NCBI GenBank assembly: GCA_030562195.1
Contig: JAUJPP010000012.1
Location: 22,568,001 to 22,632,000, forward strand
Origin: Nipponacmea schrenckii
Taxonomy: Eukaryota; Mollusca; Gastropoda; Lottiidae
DNA length: 64,000 nt
Direction of reading: 5' to 3'
The notes under the pieces: generated by a model
What the model was told of the DNA's origin: nothing
Seen by the model: only the letters and a program-made list of their open reading frames with translations
Database searches by the model: none
Position numbers and translations under genes: made by a program
In this document: positions 27,701-38,000 of the stretch, one piece after another
How the letters are laid out: the number at the start of each line of letters is the position of its first letter
How positions within the stretch are numbered: position 1 is the first letter of the stretch

Positions 27701-30700
27701 TCAATCACTTTCATATGATATAACTGTCTGACGAGAGATAGAGCACAGGATTTGGATGCTACCTGCTTATTGGAACCATGTTCTTTGGAATGGATATCTA
27801 AGAGCATAGAGAAGGATAAAAATGAATAAAGAGAACTAGTGGTTGCAAAGCAAGATATTTTACTAGGATAACAACTTAGGTTCAAATGTTCGCCGTGACA
27901 GGGATTCTTTCTACCAGCTGGTCCTTGGTCAAACCTCTTGGCATTGATCTTTCCCGGATTATCCGTACCCATTTACAGCTGGGTGGACTGGAATTATGAG
28001 TGAAGATGACTTATTCAAGGTCATCAGACTTTCACACACCGATCAAGATTAGAATTCATGTCCGACATTTTTAACGTATCCAAGCAAATGACGTCATGAC
28101 GTAAAGAATCAAGCTTACTCTGGCTATGAACAACCTCTAACCATGTGCTGGTCACATTGTCATGCATTTTGCATCCAAAATTTATAAAAAAAAAGTTTGA
28201 CTTACTCTGCCTTAACTGCTTCACATAAAAGCTCATTTCAGCTAAAAAACTTCTGGAAAGGCAAATTAAAATTTTGTAATAAAGTTATGTTGCAAGACAA
28301 TTTTGTATGCTTTAATATGATTAGTGAGCTAAATGTGAACTGTATAACAAACTTATATCAATTTATGCATATCACATTAAGCTCGTATTCACTCAAGAAT
28401 ATCAACAAATATACTTTCGACAGATGTATTAAAAAACTATACTATGCAAATTTCCACTCATATACAATTGAACTGTTAAATTGTATATGATAGGAAAATT
28501 GCATATATAAAAATTTGCGTATTTTAAAGATTTTTGGGTTACCTTCACATCATTAACTCAAGAAAACTTGGTATTTGTCAAATCAGAATAATTTTCACAA
28601 TTTCTTGCCTTAAAATGAAATGAAATGGAGTTTTACGTCCTACTTTTCTGCACCTTATGGGCTAATGAAGATGGGCGTGTCTTACCTTAAAGGAGACTGT
28701 ATTCACCAAGAGATTTCGGTTACCATGGACCACGCGTAATAAACAAATAACCTGCATTAACAAATACTATTAAGTATTATTTTCCATATCAATTTGAGTG
28801 ATATCACAGAAAAAGATATGTTTACTTAAATCTAGCCATCATGATCGAAGAAATCGTAAAAATTGTTGATCTAATTTACTTTTTTGTAGGATGGGCAATT
28901 TTTTTTTATTTAAAAGTGTTCAAGGGGCAGTATGCAAAATTTTTATTAATATTATAAACATTGCCAAGTATACTTGAAAAGATGGTAACTGATTTTTGGC
29001 ATGGCAATTGTTAAACTTCCTGATAAGCTAATAGACATATTTCTCTACATTTTAAGAATTAAAAGAAGGAGGTTCCCTTTTAAGATTGATGAACTTTTTA
29101 AATTTTATTCCAAGAACTAATATAGAGTGATCCAGCATTACATCCAATTCTAGATTGAGCACAAAAAAAAAAAAAAAAAAAAAATTTCGAACCTACAAAT
29201 AAATTATAGACTGCCCCTTCAAAGAACTCTTTCCATTTTAGGTACCAATTACATATCAACCTGCCTTATTTATGTTTCAATTTTAACAATGATAACTAAA
29301 TGTTTTAAAATCTAAACATTCAAGTGATCATTTCATTCAGGCTATTTGTTCATTACAGCAAGTCCACTATCTCTTCTAGTGCTGGTACGATATATCGTTG
29401 AATCGATATATCGCGATACAACATGCATATCGTATCGCAAGGTCGTGTATCGATACTTGACGATACAGGGCATTCCATAAAAAGGGGGTAATATTTTATC
29501 TACAATCAGTGAATGCAAGCTTATCCCATCATAAATTCCTCACGCAGACTTCTCTAAATCCATTGTTTTCAAATAACTAATTCTAAACTAAGGTCCATAT
29601 CCGTACTAAGGGGTGATTTTACAATTTTCAGGGGGGAGGGGGAATGGGGGCTGAATTGTACTCAGGGGTGTATTTTGTAAATAAGACTTAATAGACAAGA
29701 AAAAGCAGAATTAAAATAGAGAGTGTTTACAGTAACAATGGATGTACAGACTGCCCGATATGGATGACGTCAAAAACCGCTCAGAATTCTCTATGTGAAT
29801 GAACCAGTACTCTTTTTTTCCGTCAGCTCATCACCACAATCCTCCGGCAAATAAGCCACTTACGCGAGTAATATCCCCAATCTTACCTATTATGATCAGG
29901 GCCTACTACATTATACTTATAATCAGTCTGTATTTTATTCATTTGTAAAAACTGATGTAGGCGACTTTTAGCATTCTCCAATGTCCAGTTGCCATGGAGA
30001 TCTGCATTTAAATCAACATCTTCAGACTGAAATGTGTAGTATGAAGAAACAATGATGAGAGAATGGGGAAAAAAAAGAAAACAATGCCTAAAAATGATGA
30101 AGGCACATGGTACTTATGCCAAGTAAGCTTTGTAGGTATGCATATTTTTCGCCAATACTCAGTCAGTCCTAAATAAACACAACTGTTATTAAAAAGCACA
30201 CGTTGTTTCACAGCCCATGGAGCAAGCCTTGGTTTATTGTCCCATCAGAACGACAAGACGCAGTTTCAAGGTCAGTCCCTCCAACCTGAATCACTGACAA
30301 GGGAAAAACCAGGGTGAAAATTCTGAAGGTTAATCTTGACCTTTTGCAGGGATTGAACCCGGGACCCTCAGGTTAGTGGGCAAGCGTCTAACCAACTGAG
30401 CCACCATGGCTCCTGATATAAATGTAGACATTACCTCAGCGACTCTTCTTTCGTCGGCTAATCTATCCAAATATTCTTGTGGTGGACCACGTTCATAATG
30501 TGGAAATTCTCTCGTGGAATCTTGCTGAGGAACATTAGGAGCACCTTAAGAAATGAAAAACAATTGTCAAATAAGAATATGGTTAGCTAAGATGGAATTT
30601 GCACCCTGCAGTTTCATAGGTACGTGTGGACAGGATAGTCCATAATAGATGCCTATGATTGTCACTGAACGATCCCTCATGAAAAATATGCAAATGGTTG

Positions 30701-32545
30701 AGAAAGTTAACAAACTCAGAGTGTCTTATCAGTAGACCGGCAAACTCAAATATTTTTTTTTTCTGTGATTCGATATTTTTTCAAGTGAAAACAATTTAGA
30801 TAAACGTTTATATTTTTCTTGAGGGAATCATTTGGGCAACTCATAGGCACCTATAATAGGCTATCCTGTCCACACATACCTATGGGCACTTTCAGGGAGG
30901 AACCAAATTATCATGACTGCTAGTAACTATTGGTGAGAATTTGACTTGTTCAGATCTGCAACAATTACAGTTGTTCCCTATTTCGATACAAGTGTTGGCT
31001 GACATAGAACAAAACTGATGTCCCACAAGAAGTCAATAGTAGGGCTCATGATGCATGTTTTTCCCCACTGATCACTGAGCCACTGCGGCTCTTTGATTCA
31101 CCCAATCTCCTGATTTTTCTAGGCAAATCTCCTGTTTTATTTTTCATGACCTGTACACATGTATGCAATTAGCTGAGAATCATCAGCTTTAGAAATAGGA
31201 TAAAAAAAATATCAAATCATGTAACTAGAGCTGACAAGAAAACAGAAAGGCAATACAATGCTCTTTCACTTGACTAGAATATTAAAACATTGCATTGTTA
31301 TAATGAAACTTACCCAATTGTAAACCAATGTGGGGGGCCTGTCGTCCACCTGGTAATGGTGCTGCTTCTTCCGATTTAACCACACCAGGAGTCTGAAAAA
31401 AATTAAGCTTGAATGTAATAGGGGCCTACGGTGAAATCAGGCCCGGGTAACTGTTTAAACATTTCAACACTTCTCAACAGATGGCGCTACTCTTCTAAAT
31501 TGCTATCCAATTTCATCCTATAGAGCAAAAAGGAGCTATACAAATAAACAGATTAATTTGGACCCTGTATGTGAAGATCTGCCAAGATTTATCACTAGAG
31601 TAAATGAACAATGTGTTAAACAGATCTGTATCGAAACATATTTCTTCACTATTTCAGATTTCAGCAAAGAGTACTTACAGGAGCTGGAGCAAAATTAGGG
31701 AGTTCAGCTGGTGCCATTGAACCCTGTCTTACTAAATGTTGACAAAAATCTCGAGCAGCATTGGCTTGGGCATCCTTCTTGTTGGTTGAATTTCCTACAC
31801 CTACATAGTCGAACCCTTCTACTCTCACCTATAAAATAAGATAGGCTATGCATGTTTTGTATCACATGTCTATGAGGTTCAAATGCAATTTTGTCATTAT
31901 CCTCAAATATTGCACGATGATTGGTTGAGGATCCAAAAAAAAGTTTTTATTCGACACACTTTTTCTGGTGTTGGTAAAGTTTGGTGTCCAAAAGAAATTA
32001 TATAAGAAAGCATTTCTCTAAACTAATGATACAACATCCCTCTGAACTTATCCTACAACATCAAGGAATTCATCCGGGAGTTCTTTATAAAAGCATTTCA
32101 CAATCACAGAGACAGTTTCAGCTGTAGAATTGTAGGTGGCGACCAAAGGTATAATCTGATTTTCATGCTGGATATTTAGACCCTGAGGTACCGTACAACT
32201 GTGTGTAATTGGTTTGTCCAGAAACTCTCTCTTTGTAGTCACTTCGTTTTAGGTTTGATTGTTGTAGAAACCAATACCTTTTCTATGGGCATAAGATCTT
32301 CAATGGAATGATTGTATGAAATAAGTTAGCTTGCCAGGAAAGGTAATATACACCCACAGTCAGCATTGATTTTGTCTACAGAAGTGCCTAAAACATGCTA
32401 CATTTACAAAATGACAATAGAAAATTGTACCAACCTCACACTTAAATCTTTGCTTATGTTTTGGGCCAACTGAATTAAATTCATACTCTGGTACACATCT
32501 TTTTTTACCACACCAAGCATAAAGAATTGATTTTATGTCTGTCAT
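15761..32545 (-). CDS. DHX9: ATP-dependent RNA helicase A (DHX9/maleless homologue), complete
   Basis: DEAH-box nuclear helicase that unwinds RNA and RNA:DNA duplexes. 30 exons join in frame to 1231 residues (human 1270): 32435-32545, 31679-31828, 31314-31392, 30435-30544, 29887-30026, 28206-28252, 27661-27797, 26882-26971, 26213-26395, 25743-25820, 25091-25210, 24623-24694, 24054-24195, 23699-23781, 23286-23442, 23061-23173, 22491-22589, 21966-22080, 21504-21598, 20991-21064, 20357-20509, 19965-20125, 19445-19556, 18857-19024, 18389-18473, 17994-18092, 17287-17454, 17063-17178, 16357-16551, 15761-16004. Domains in order: dsRBD1 (about 1-75, start [15 protein letters not shown]), dsRBD2 (about 163-250), Walker [10 protein letters not shown] (406-414), DEIH (506-509), SAT (538-540), QRRGRAGR (759-766), helicase-associated and OB regions, and an RGG-rich tail from about 1165. 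The intron after 23286 uses a GC donor. Identification is certain; individual exon edges are by-eye calls. Confidence 0.97.
18474..18740. repeat. Minisatellite, about 20-22-bp unit, containing repeated acceptor-like sites
   Basis: About 12 units of 'aaataacacaaatcacatct' start at the first base upstream of the DHX9 exon whose 5' end is 18473. In the gene sense, most units read TTATTTTAG followed by ATGTG, the same as the exon's own 3' splice site. The array therefore looks grown out of the splice acceptor. Confidence 0.92.
19613..19880 (+). repeat. SINE-A copy
   Basis: SINE-A body and tail, opposite in sense to DHX9, in the intron between the exons at 19445-19556 and 19965-20125. It has the B-box-like GTTCTAATCTCGAT and the 'cccagctgtaaat' block, but the tRNA-like head is truncated. 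Confidence 0.75.
20165..20345 (+). repeat. Interspersed repeat C copy
   Basis: The most complete forward copy of repeat C, from 'aaattgactaagcg' to 'gacacagtatcacttt', in a DHX9 intron and ending about 11 bases from exon 20357-20509. It matches the reverse copy at 2592-2772 along most of its length. Confidence 0.65.
20671..20940. repeat. Tandem repeat, about 65-70-bp unit, 4 copies
   Basis: Units contain 'tcatcaggaatataatgata' and 'cttctagaatatttatt'. The array sits about 50 bases from DHX9 exon 20991-21064. Two frames stay open across it, but they encode only repeated peptides. Confidence 0.88.
22690..23030. repeat. Degenerate tandem repeat, about 120-bp unit, 3 copies
   Basis: Blocks 'ggcaagttaagtt', 'caccaacaact', 'gtaaatgacctccactg' and 'tacatatctattctatg' recur in the same order three times in the DHX9 intron between the exons at 22491-22589 and 23061-23173. 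Confidence 0.75.
24207..24595. repeat. Minisatellite, 25-bp unit, about 16 copies
   Basis: Units of ATCACTTCACCCTATAAGTC plus 'aatat' fill nearly all of the intron between DHX9 exons 24054-24195 and 24623-24694. The array starts 12 bases from the acceptor side of the 24195 exon edge. Confidence 0.95.
25535..25690 (+). repeat. Interspersed repeat C copy, partial
   Basis: Forward copy with 'ttaagcgtttttcaaaaatg' and the 'gacaccaggtaagttcac' core, inside a DHX9 intron. Confidence 0.6.
27843..28112 (-). repeat. SINE-A copy, reverse orientation
   Basis: Reverse complement of SINE-A body and tail, in the same sense as DHX9, in the intron between exons 27661-27797 and 28206-28252. The head is missing. 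Confidence 0.75.
28924..29217. mobile_element. Short MITE with TTCAA flanks
   Basis: 294-base element with terminal inverted repeats GGGGCAGT (28924-28931) and ACTGCCCC (29210-29217), flanked by TTCAA on both sides (28919-28923 and 29218-29222). It contains an A run of about 22 near 29165. Non-coding; transposon superfamily not determined. A SINE-B fragment lies just to its left (28615-28680). Confidence 0.55.
29385..29470. repeat. CGATA-rich near-palindromic patch
   Basis: Dense alternating CGATA/TATCG words ('cgatatatcg', 'tatcgcgata', 'atcgatac') form several overlapping inverted repeats. Such patches are known at ends of some hAT-like DNA transposons in animals, but no partner end or target duplication was located. 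Confidence 0.3.
30205..30415 (-). repeat. SINE-B copy with intact tRNA-like head
   Basis: On the minus strand the head shows a consensus pol III A box TGGCTCAGTTG and B box GGTTCAATCCC about 35 bases apart, followed by the SINE-B body. It is the best reference copy of this family here, in a DHX9 intron next to exon 30435-30544. It is a SINE promoter rather than a tRNA gene: no acceptor-stem pairing was seen. Confidence 0.75.
32048..32242 (-). CDS. Orphan terminal-exon candidate inside DHX9 intron 1
   Basis: Minus-strand open frame of about 64 codons ending in TAA at 32048-32050, with residue composition like a folded protein ([13 protein letters not shown], then [18 protein letters not shown]). 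An AATAAA signal lies about 97 bases downstream (31946-31951). I do not recognise the product. The first codon is not ATG, so upstream exons would be needed, and the nearest acceptor-like AGs lack a pyrimidine tract. It sits wholly inside the first coding intron of DHX9 on the same strand. It may be the last exon of a gene that also uses 33503-33765, a pseudogene remnant, or chance. Confidence 0.3.
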   Translation of the reverse strand: MTTKREFLDKPITHSCTVPQGLNIQHENQIIPLVATYNSTAETVSVIVKCFYKELPDEFLDVVG

Positions 32546-32988
32546 TTTGCCTTAAATTAAATACTTTCTGATGATAACTTTATAGCCATTATGAAATGGG
32601 CAATAGGATAATAAATATATATGTAATAACTAGGCCTATGCATGACAATCATTTATAATAGAAGGGTCCAATCAATCAAAAAATATTTAAGCTTACGGTA
32701 ATGGCAAGAAACAGCTCTCTATTGTATCCACAAAAATTGAACCCATTTTAAAGAACAAGGGCAATAACTCATATTAAACGGAGGTGCGGTAAATCGCAAG
32801 TTTTTGGTGCTTTGCTTTTCTGACTCTCCCCCAGCTAGCCTATATCTGTCCAAATAGCTATCAGGGGCTTGGAATAGAGATAGCAAGTTTCAGACTATAA
32901 ATGCTACTACATTTAAGAAGGTTATTGACATTATTGTCTGACTCGGAGTCAAGAATGTTACCGGGTAGATCTACCGCCCGGTACTTAC

Positions 32989-33175
32989 GTTACAATTCAC
33001 TTCTTCAAGCTATCAGAAATCAACTCAAATTTTCCCGATAATATAGAAATGGTGATGGACACCGCTTTAGTCAAGTCTTAAATTTCTATTTGTCATTTTG
33101 TTCACCACTCTTTTCCAGTTGCATTGTAGTTGAAAGTGTTCCGGTGTAAAGCGTTCAAATGGCAGCCATTTTATC
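32989..33175 (-). promoter_or_regulatory. DHX9: Predicted DHX9 noncoding first exon and promoter
   Basis: A strong donor (AAC then GTAAGTAC, exon edge 32989) on the minus strand pairs with an acceptor just before the DHX9 start codon (exon edge 32550, ATG at 32543-32545). A YY1-like AAAATGGCTGCC lies on the minus strand at 33161-33172, as is common near starts of housekeeping genes. The transcription start is not defined by sequence alone. Confidence 0.4.
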
Positions 33176-33502
33176 ATCGGTTGAATGACAATCGCTTATG
33201 ACATTATCAAAGATTTATTAAATTTTTGTAAGAATGTTTGTCTTTATGAAAGGTGTAGATTTTTAAAAACTGCTAAAATAATAAATTTTTTCTTTTACTT
33301 TTTCAATCATGACGACTTTATTGAAACAACAAACATGAATTCCACTTTTTAATTTAATTGTCAATGATGTAAGCAGAATTATTTGACAGAATAGAATTCT
33401 GACTAGCAAAGCTATGACAAAAAACAATGTTTTTAATGGGACCCCTCGTTCGCCATTTTATTCAGGCTTATTACGATCTTTTTTTTTTAAAAATAAACTC
33501 AC

Positions 33503-33765
33503 CTATATTTATTATTGAGATCATCATTGATATATATTATATAGACGTCATCAAAAACTTTTCGAACAGATTTTTTACTCAAAATGGGAAAGGTTCCAAT
33601 TGATGCTTTATCAGTTCTATGAATGATAAATTTTATATTTGTAGACAGCCTCTGTACAATCTCTTTTAATTGTTGTAACTCAATGAAACTGAATGATTGT
33701 CTTACATTGAAGGTTTGATCCACTGAGCTTGTTCTGTGTTTAGCATCTAACTTTTCTATAAAGGC
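33503..33765 (-). CDS. Orphan internal-exon candidate upstream of DHX9
   Basis: Minus-strand open frame of 87 codons bounded by a plausible acceptor (AATTAG before 33765) and an excellent donor (TATAG then GTGAGT at 33503). The peptide is balanced and protein-like, with words AFIEKLDAKHRTSSVDQTF, FSFIELQQLKEIVQRL and SKKSVRKVFDDVYIIY. No family was recognised. It lies between the 3' end of UBAC2 and the DHX9 promoter. It ends in phase 2 and might join the candidate terminal exon at 32048-32242, but that link is unproven. Confidence 0.35.
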
Positions 33766-33799
33766 CTAATTATATGTAGGCCTTCTATGTGTTGTAGGC

Positions 33800-34340
33800 C
33801 TACTCAGTAGCAGACTGCTTGTTAAAAAGTTCACAGGGGCTGTTTGATAACAATAGGAATTTTGCAATGGAACATACCCTTTTGATGTCAATGAGACAAA
33901 TGGCTCAATGGTCAATGAGAGAAATGGCCTTGCATAACATCAAAGTCCTAAAAATTTAATTAAGGAACCAATTAGGGTTGTGGGCTCTAATTTTGGTCGG
34001 GTTATGAAAGATCGATGACTTGGACTAATTCATAATTCCAGTTGACCCAGCTAAGAAGATTTGACAAATCAATTTTATTTTCATTTATTCAAGGGAGGTA
34101 ATTAATCACAGATGTTACATTTTGATCATAGAGTAATAAATAATGAATTAGTCACTATTGCAAAGGATGCTAAAAATATGTAAGAACCTTTGCAAGAGTG
34201 ACGTCATAAAATGCAAATTGATGCTATCAGTGTCCTTGATACACGTTAAAAGTTAAAAGAACATCTTTAACCAATTTTAACCCCTTCCACTGTTACATTA
34301 TTTCTGTCAATGTGATACTGTATATGTATGATTGGAACAA
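33800..34340. other. Intergenic sequence with a decayed SINE-A piece
   Basis: Between the orphan exon and the 33-bp repeat there is no recognisable gene. Around 33970-34060 a decayed SINE-A segment can be seen ('aattccagttgacccagct'). Confidence 0.35.
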
Positions 34341-34344
34341 TGAG

Positions 34345-34975
34345 CATTCAATCATGTTGACATCCAATCACAATCATCCAAACATGATGAACATCCAATC
34401 ATTATATCTGATTGTTTTGACATCCACTCATGAACATCTGATCGTTTTGACACCCAATCATGATGAGCATCTGATCATGATGAAATCCGATCATGGACAT
34501 CTGACATCCAATCATGATGAGCATCTGATCATGTTGACATCCAATCATGATGAGCATCTGATAATTTTGACATCCAATCATGAATATCTGTCATTTTTGA
34601 CAAACAATAATGATCAACATCTGATCATGTTAAGATCTGATCCCAACGAACATCTGATATTGCTGACATTGAACATCTGCAGCCAATCATGATGAGCATC
34701 TGAACATGTTGACATCCAATTATGGACATCTGTGATTTTTTAAATACAATCATGATAAACATCTGATAATGTTGACATACAATCATGAACATCTGACATC
34801 CAATCACAACTAGCATCCGATCATGTTGACATGCAATCATGATGAGCATCTGATCATGTTGACATCCAACCATGATGAGCATCTGATCATGTTGACATCC
34901 AATCATGATCAACATCGGATCATGTTGACATCCAATCATGATCAACATCAGATCATGATGAACAACAAATCATGT
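34345..34975. repeat. Minisatellite, about 33-bp unit, just downstream of UBAC2
   Basis: Degenerate tandem units built from 'gacatccaatcatgatga' and 'gcatctgatcatgtt' end about 55 bases from the UBAC2 stop codon. Many units hold the palindrome TGATCA. Frames on both strands remain open but encode only repeats. Confidence 0.9.
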
Positions 34976-35030
34976 AATCACAAAGTTCCGAAGTTCAATC
35001 ACGATGTAAACTATCAAATCACGCTGTAAA

Positions 35031-38000
35031 CTATAAATCCCGAAGCAATACACTGGTAGCGGAGGTCATGTCGTTATTGGTCTGTCTCAGTGCATTTCGC
35101 ACTCGTTCTGGATTGAACCCCATATCAACTAGCTGTTGTACCTGAAATCATAACAAAATGGAGTAAATGAATAGCTTGTTCAGAATTTTTTTTGCTTAAA
35201 GTTTGGCCTAAAAGCCATCCGTTACTTCCTGTGTCTACACTTTTGTCATTTTCTGCTCTGCTAACAGTTTAAAGTATACATAATCCAGATTTACAAACAT
35301 TCAATTATTAACACTCATTTAGGTTATTCAAACAAAGAACTTCAAGTCCCTGTGCTTTCCTAACTTTTTCATACAAAGTCACTGAGAGAATATATGAGGA
35401 TAAAATAATATTAGTTTACCTGTTCTTCAGATACTGCTGGAGGGTCTTCCTGGCCTTGACCTTGACCTGCTGAAAATAAAACGAAAGTAGAGTACATTAA
35501 ACAAAAATAGAGTGCATAAAGCTAAAATTAACATCCAATCAGAAAATCTGAGGATTTATTGAAATCCTGCTGGTGATTCTTTGTGTAGCACAGTTCCCGA
35601 CGCTCAGTTGGTTCTAAACAGATTCTGTTTTGCGTCAGTCAATGTGTCTTGCTCCTCCCTTTTGAATTTTGCCTACACCTTCTTTTGGAGCTCTGACCAG
35701 AAGTTGCCGACCGACCCTTTATGTACTGGTTGTAAATAACAAACTGGATTTATCACGCTACCAATGAGTTAAAGGGGAATAAATCCATTTACCTGCATTC
35801 AATCTTTGTCTCAAATTCTCAGGAAAATTATTTCCAAATATCCCAGGCCTATTAGGTGGATTCTACAATACAAAACATAGCTTGGGTACAATTTAAAACA
35901 AAACATAGCTAGGGTACAATTCAATACAAAACATAGCTAGGGTACAATTTAAAACAAAACATAGCTAGGGTACAATTCAATACAAAACATAGCTAGGGTA
36001 CAATTTAAAACAAAACATAGCTAGGGTACAATTCAATACAAAACATAGCTTGGGTACAATTTAAAACAAAACATAGCTAGAGTACAATTTAAAACAAAAC
36101 ATAGCTAGGGTACAATTTAAAACAAAACATAGCTTGGGTACAATTTAAAACAAAACATAGCTAGGGTACAATTCAATACAAAACATAGCTTGGGTACAAT
36201 TCAATACAAAACATAGCTTGGGTACAATTTAAAACAAAACATAGCTAGGGTACAATTCAATACAAAACATAGCTTGGGTACAATTTAAAACAAAACATAG
36301 CTAGGGTACAATTCAATACAAAACATAGCTAGGGTACAATTTAAAACAAAACATAGCTAGGGTACAATTCAATACAAAACATAGCTAGGGTACAATTTAA
36401 AACAAAACATAGCTAGGGTACAATTCAATACAAAACATAGCTTGGGTACAATTTAAAACAAAACATAGCTAGGGTACAATTTAAAACAAAACATAGCTAG
36501 GGTACAATTTAAAACAAAACATAGCTAGGGTACAATTCAATACAAAACATAGCTTGGGTACAATTTAAAACAAAACATAGCTAGGGTACAATTCAATACA
36601 AAACATAGCTTGGGTACAATTTAAAACAAAACATAGCTAGGGTACAATTTAAAACAAAACATAGCTAGGGTACAATTTAAAACAAAACATAGCTTGGGTA
36701 CAATTTAAAACAAAACATAGCTAGGGTACAATTTAAAACAAAACATAGCTAGGGTACAATTTAAAACAAAACATAGCTAGGGTACAATTCAATACAAAAC
36801 ATAGCTAGGGTACAATTTAAAACAAAACATAGCTAGGGTACAATTCAATACAAAACATAGCTAGGGTACAATTTAAAACAAAACATAGCTAGGGTACAAT
36901 TTAAAACAAAACATAGCTAGGGTACAATTTGAAACAAAACATAGCTAGGGTACAATTTAAAACAAAACATAGCTAGGGTACAATTTAAAACAAAACATAG
37001 CTAGGGTACAATTTGAAACAAAACATAGCTAGGGTACAATTTAAAACAAAACATAGCTAGGGTACAATTTAAAACAAAACATAGCTAGGGTACAATTTAA
37101 AACAAAACAAATAAAAATGATTGAGTTTCTACTTTCTACAGCAGCAGTGAGCAGTGTTCAATTAGGGAAATTCTGTTGAGACAATAATACTTGCCCACTG
37201 ATCCCTAGTTTAATGTCCCATCAGAATGACATAGCTAGGGTACAATTCAATACAAAACATAGCTAGGGTACAATTTAAAACAAAACATAGCTAGGGTACA
37301 ATTTAAAACAAAACATAGCTAGGGTACAATTTGAAACAAAACATAGCTAGGGTACAATTTAAAACAAAACATAGCTAGGGTACAATTTAAAACAAAACAT
37401 AGCTAGGGTACAATTTGAAACAAAACATAGCTAGGGTACAATTTAAAACAAAACATAGCTAGGGTACAATTCAATACAAAACAAATAAAAATGATTGAGT
37501 TTCTACTTTCTACAGCAGCAGTGAGCAGTGTTCAATTAGGGAAATTCTGTTGAGACAATAATACTTGCCCACTGATCCCTAGTTTAATGTCCAATCAGAA
37601 TGACTAGACGCTTTTTCATGTCAGTCCCTCTCACCTGCATTACTGACAAGGGGAAAACTGGGCTGTAAAATCTGAAAGTGCATTTCGAGCTGGAATGCAG
37701 GCCCTTGATGATGGCTACCATTCAGAATGCTGGACATTTTGCCAGCACAGTGACACCCAGCCTATTTTGCTTTGTGAAAAAGTAGAGAGTTCGTTGAAGT
37801 GCAAAGCCTGCAGCACATATAAGACTTATTTCCGTTTTTGTCCAATTAAACGACTTGACGCATTTTTTCCATGGCAATCTCTCAGACCTGCTACACTGAC
37901 AACAGAAAACCAGGTTGAAATTCCCAATGTTATGACCTCAACCTATGCTGGAACTTAAATCAAAATGTCTTACCTGTTGAAAGAAATTAGCTAAACCGCC

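Noticed and set aside
30340..30415. tRNA gene on the minus strand
   Set aside because: A and B boxes are present, but the sequence continues into the SINE-B body and a paired acceptor stem could not be seen.
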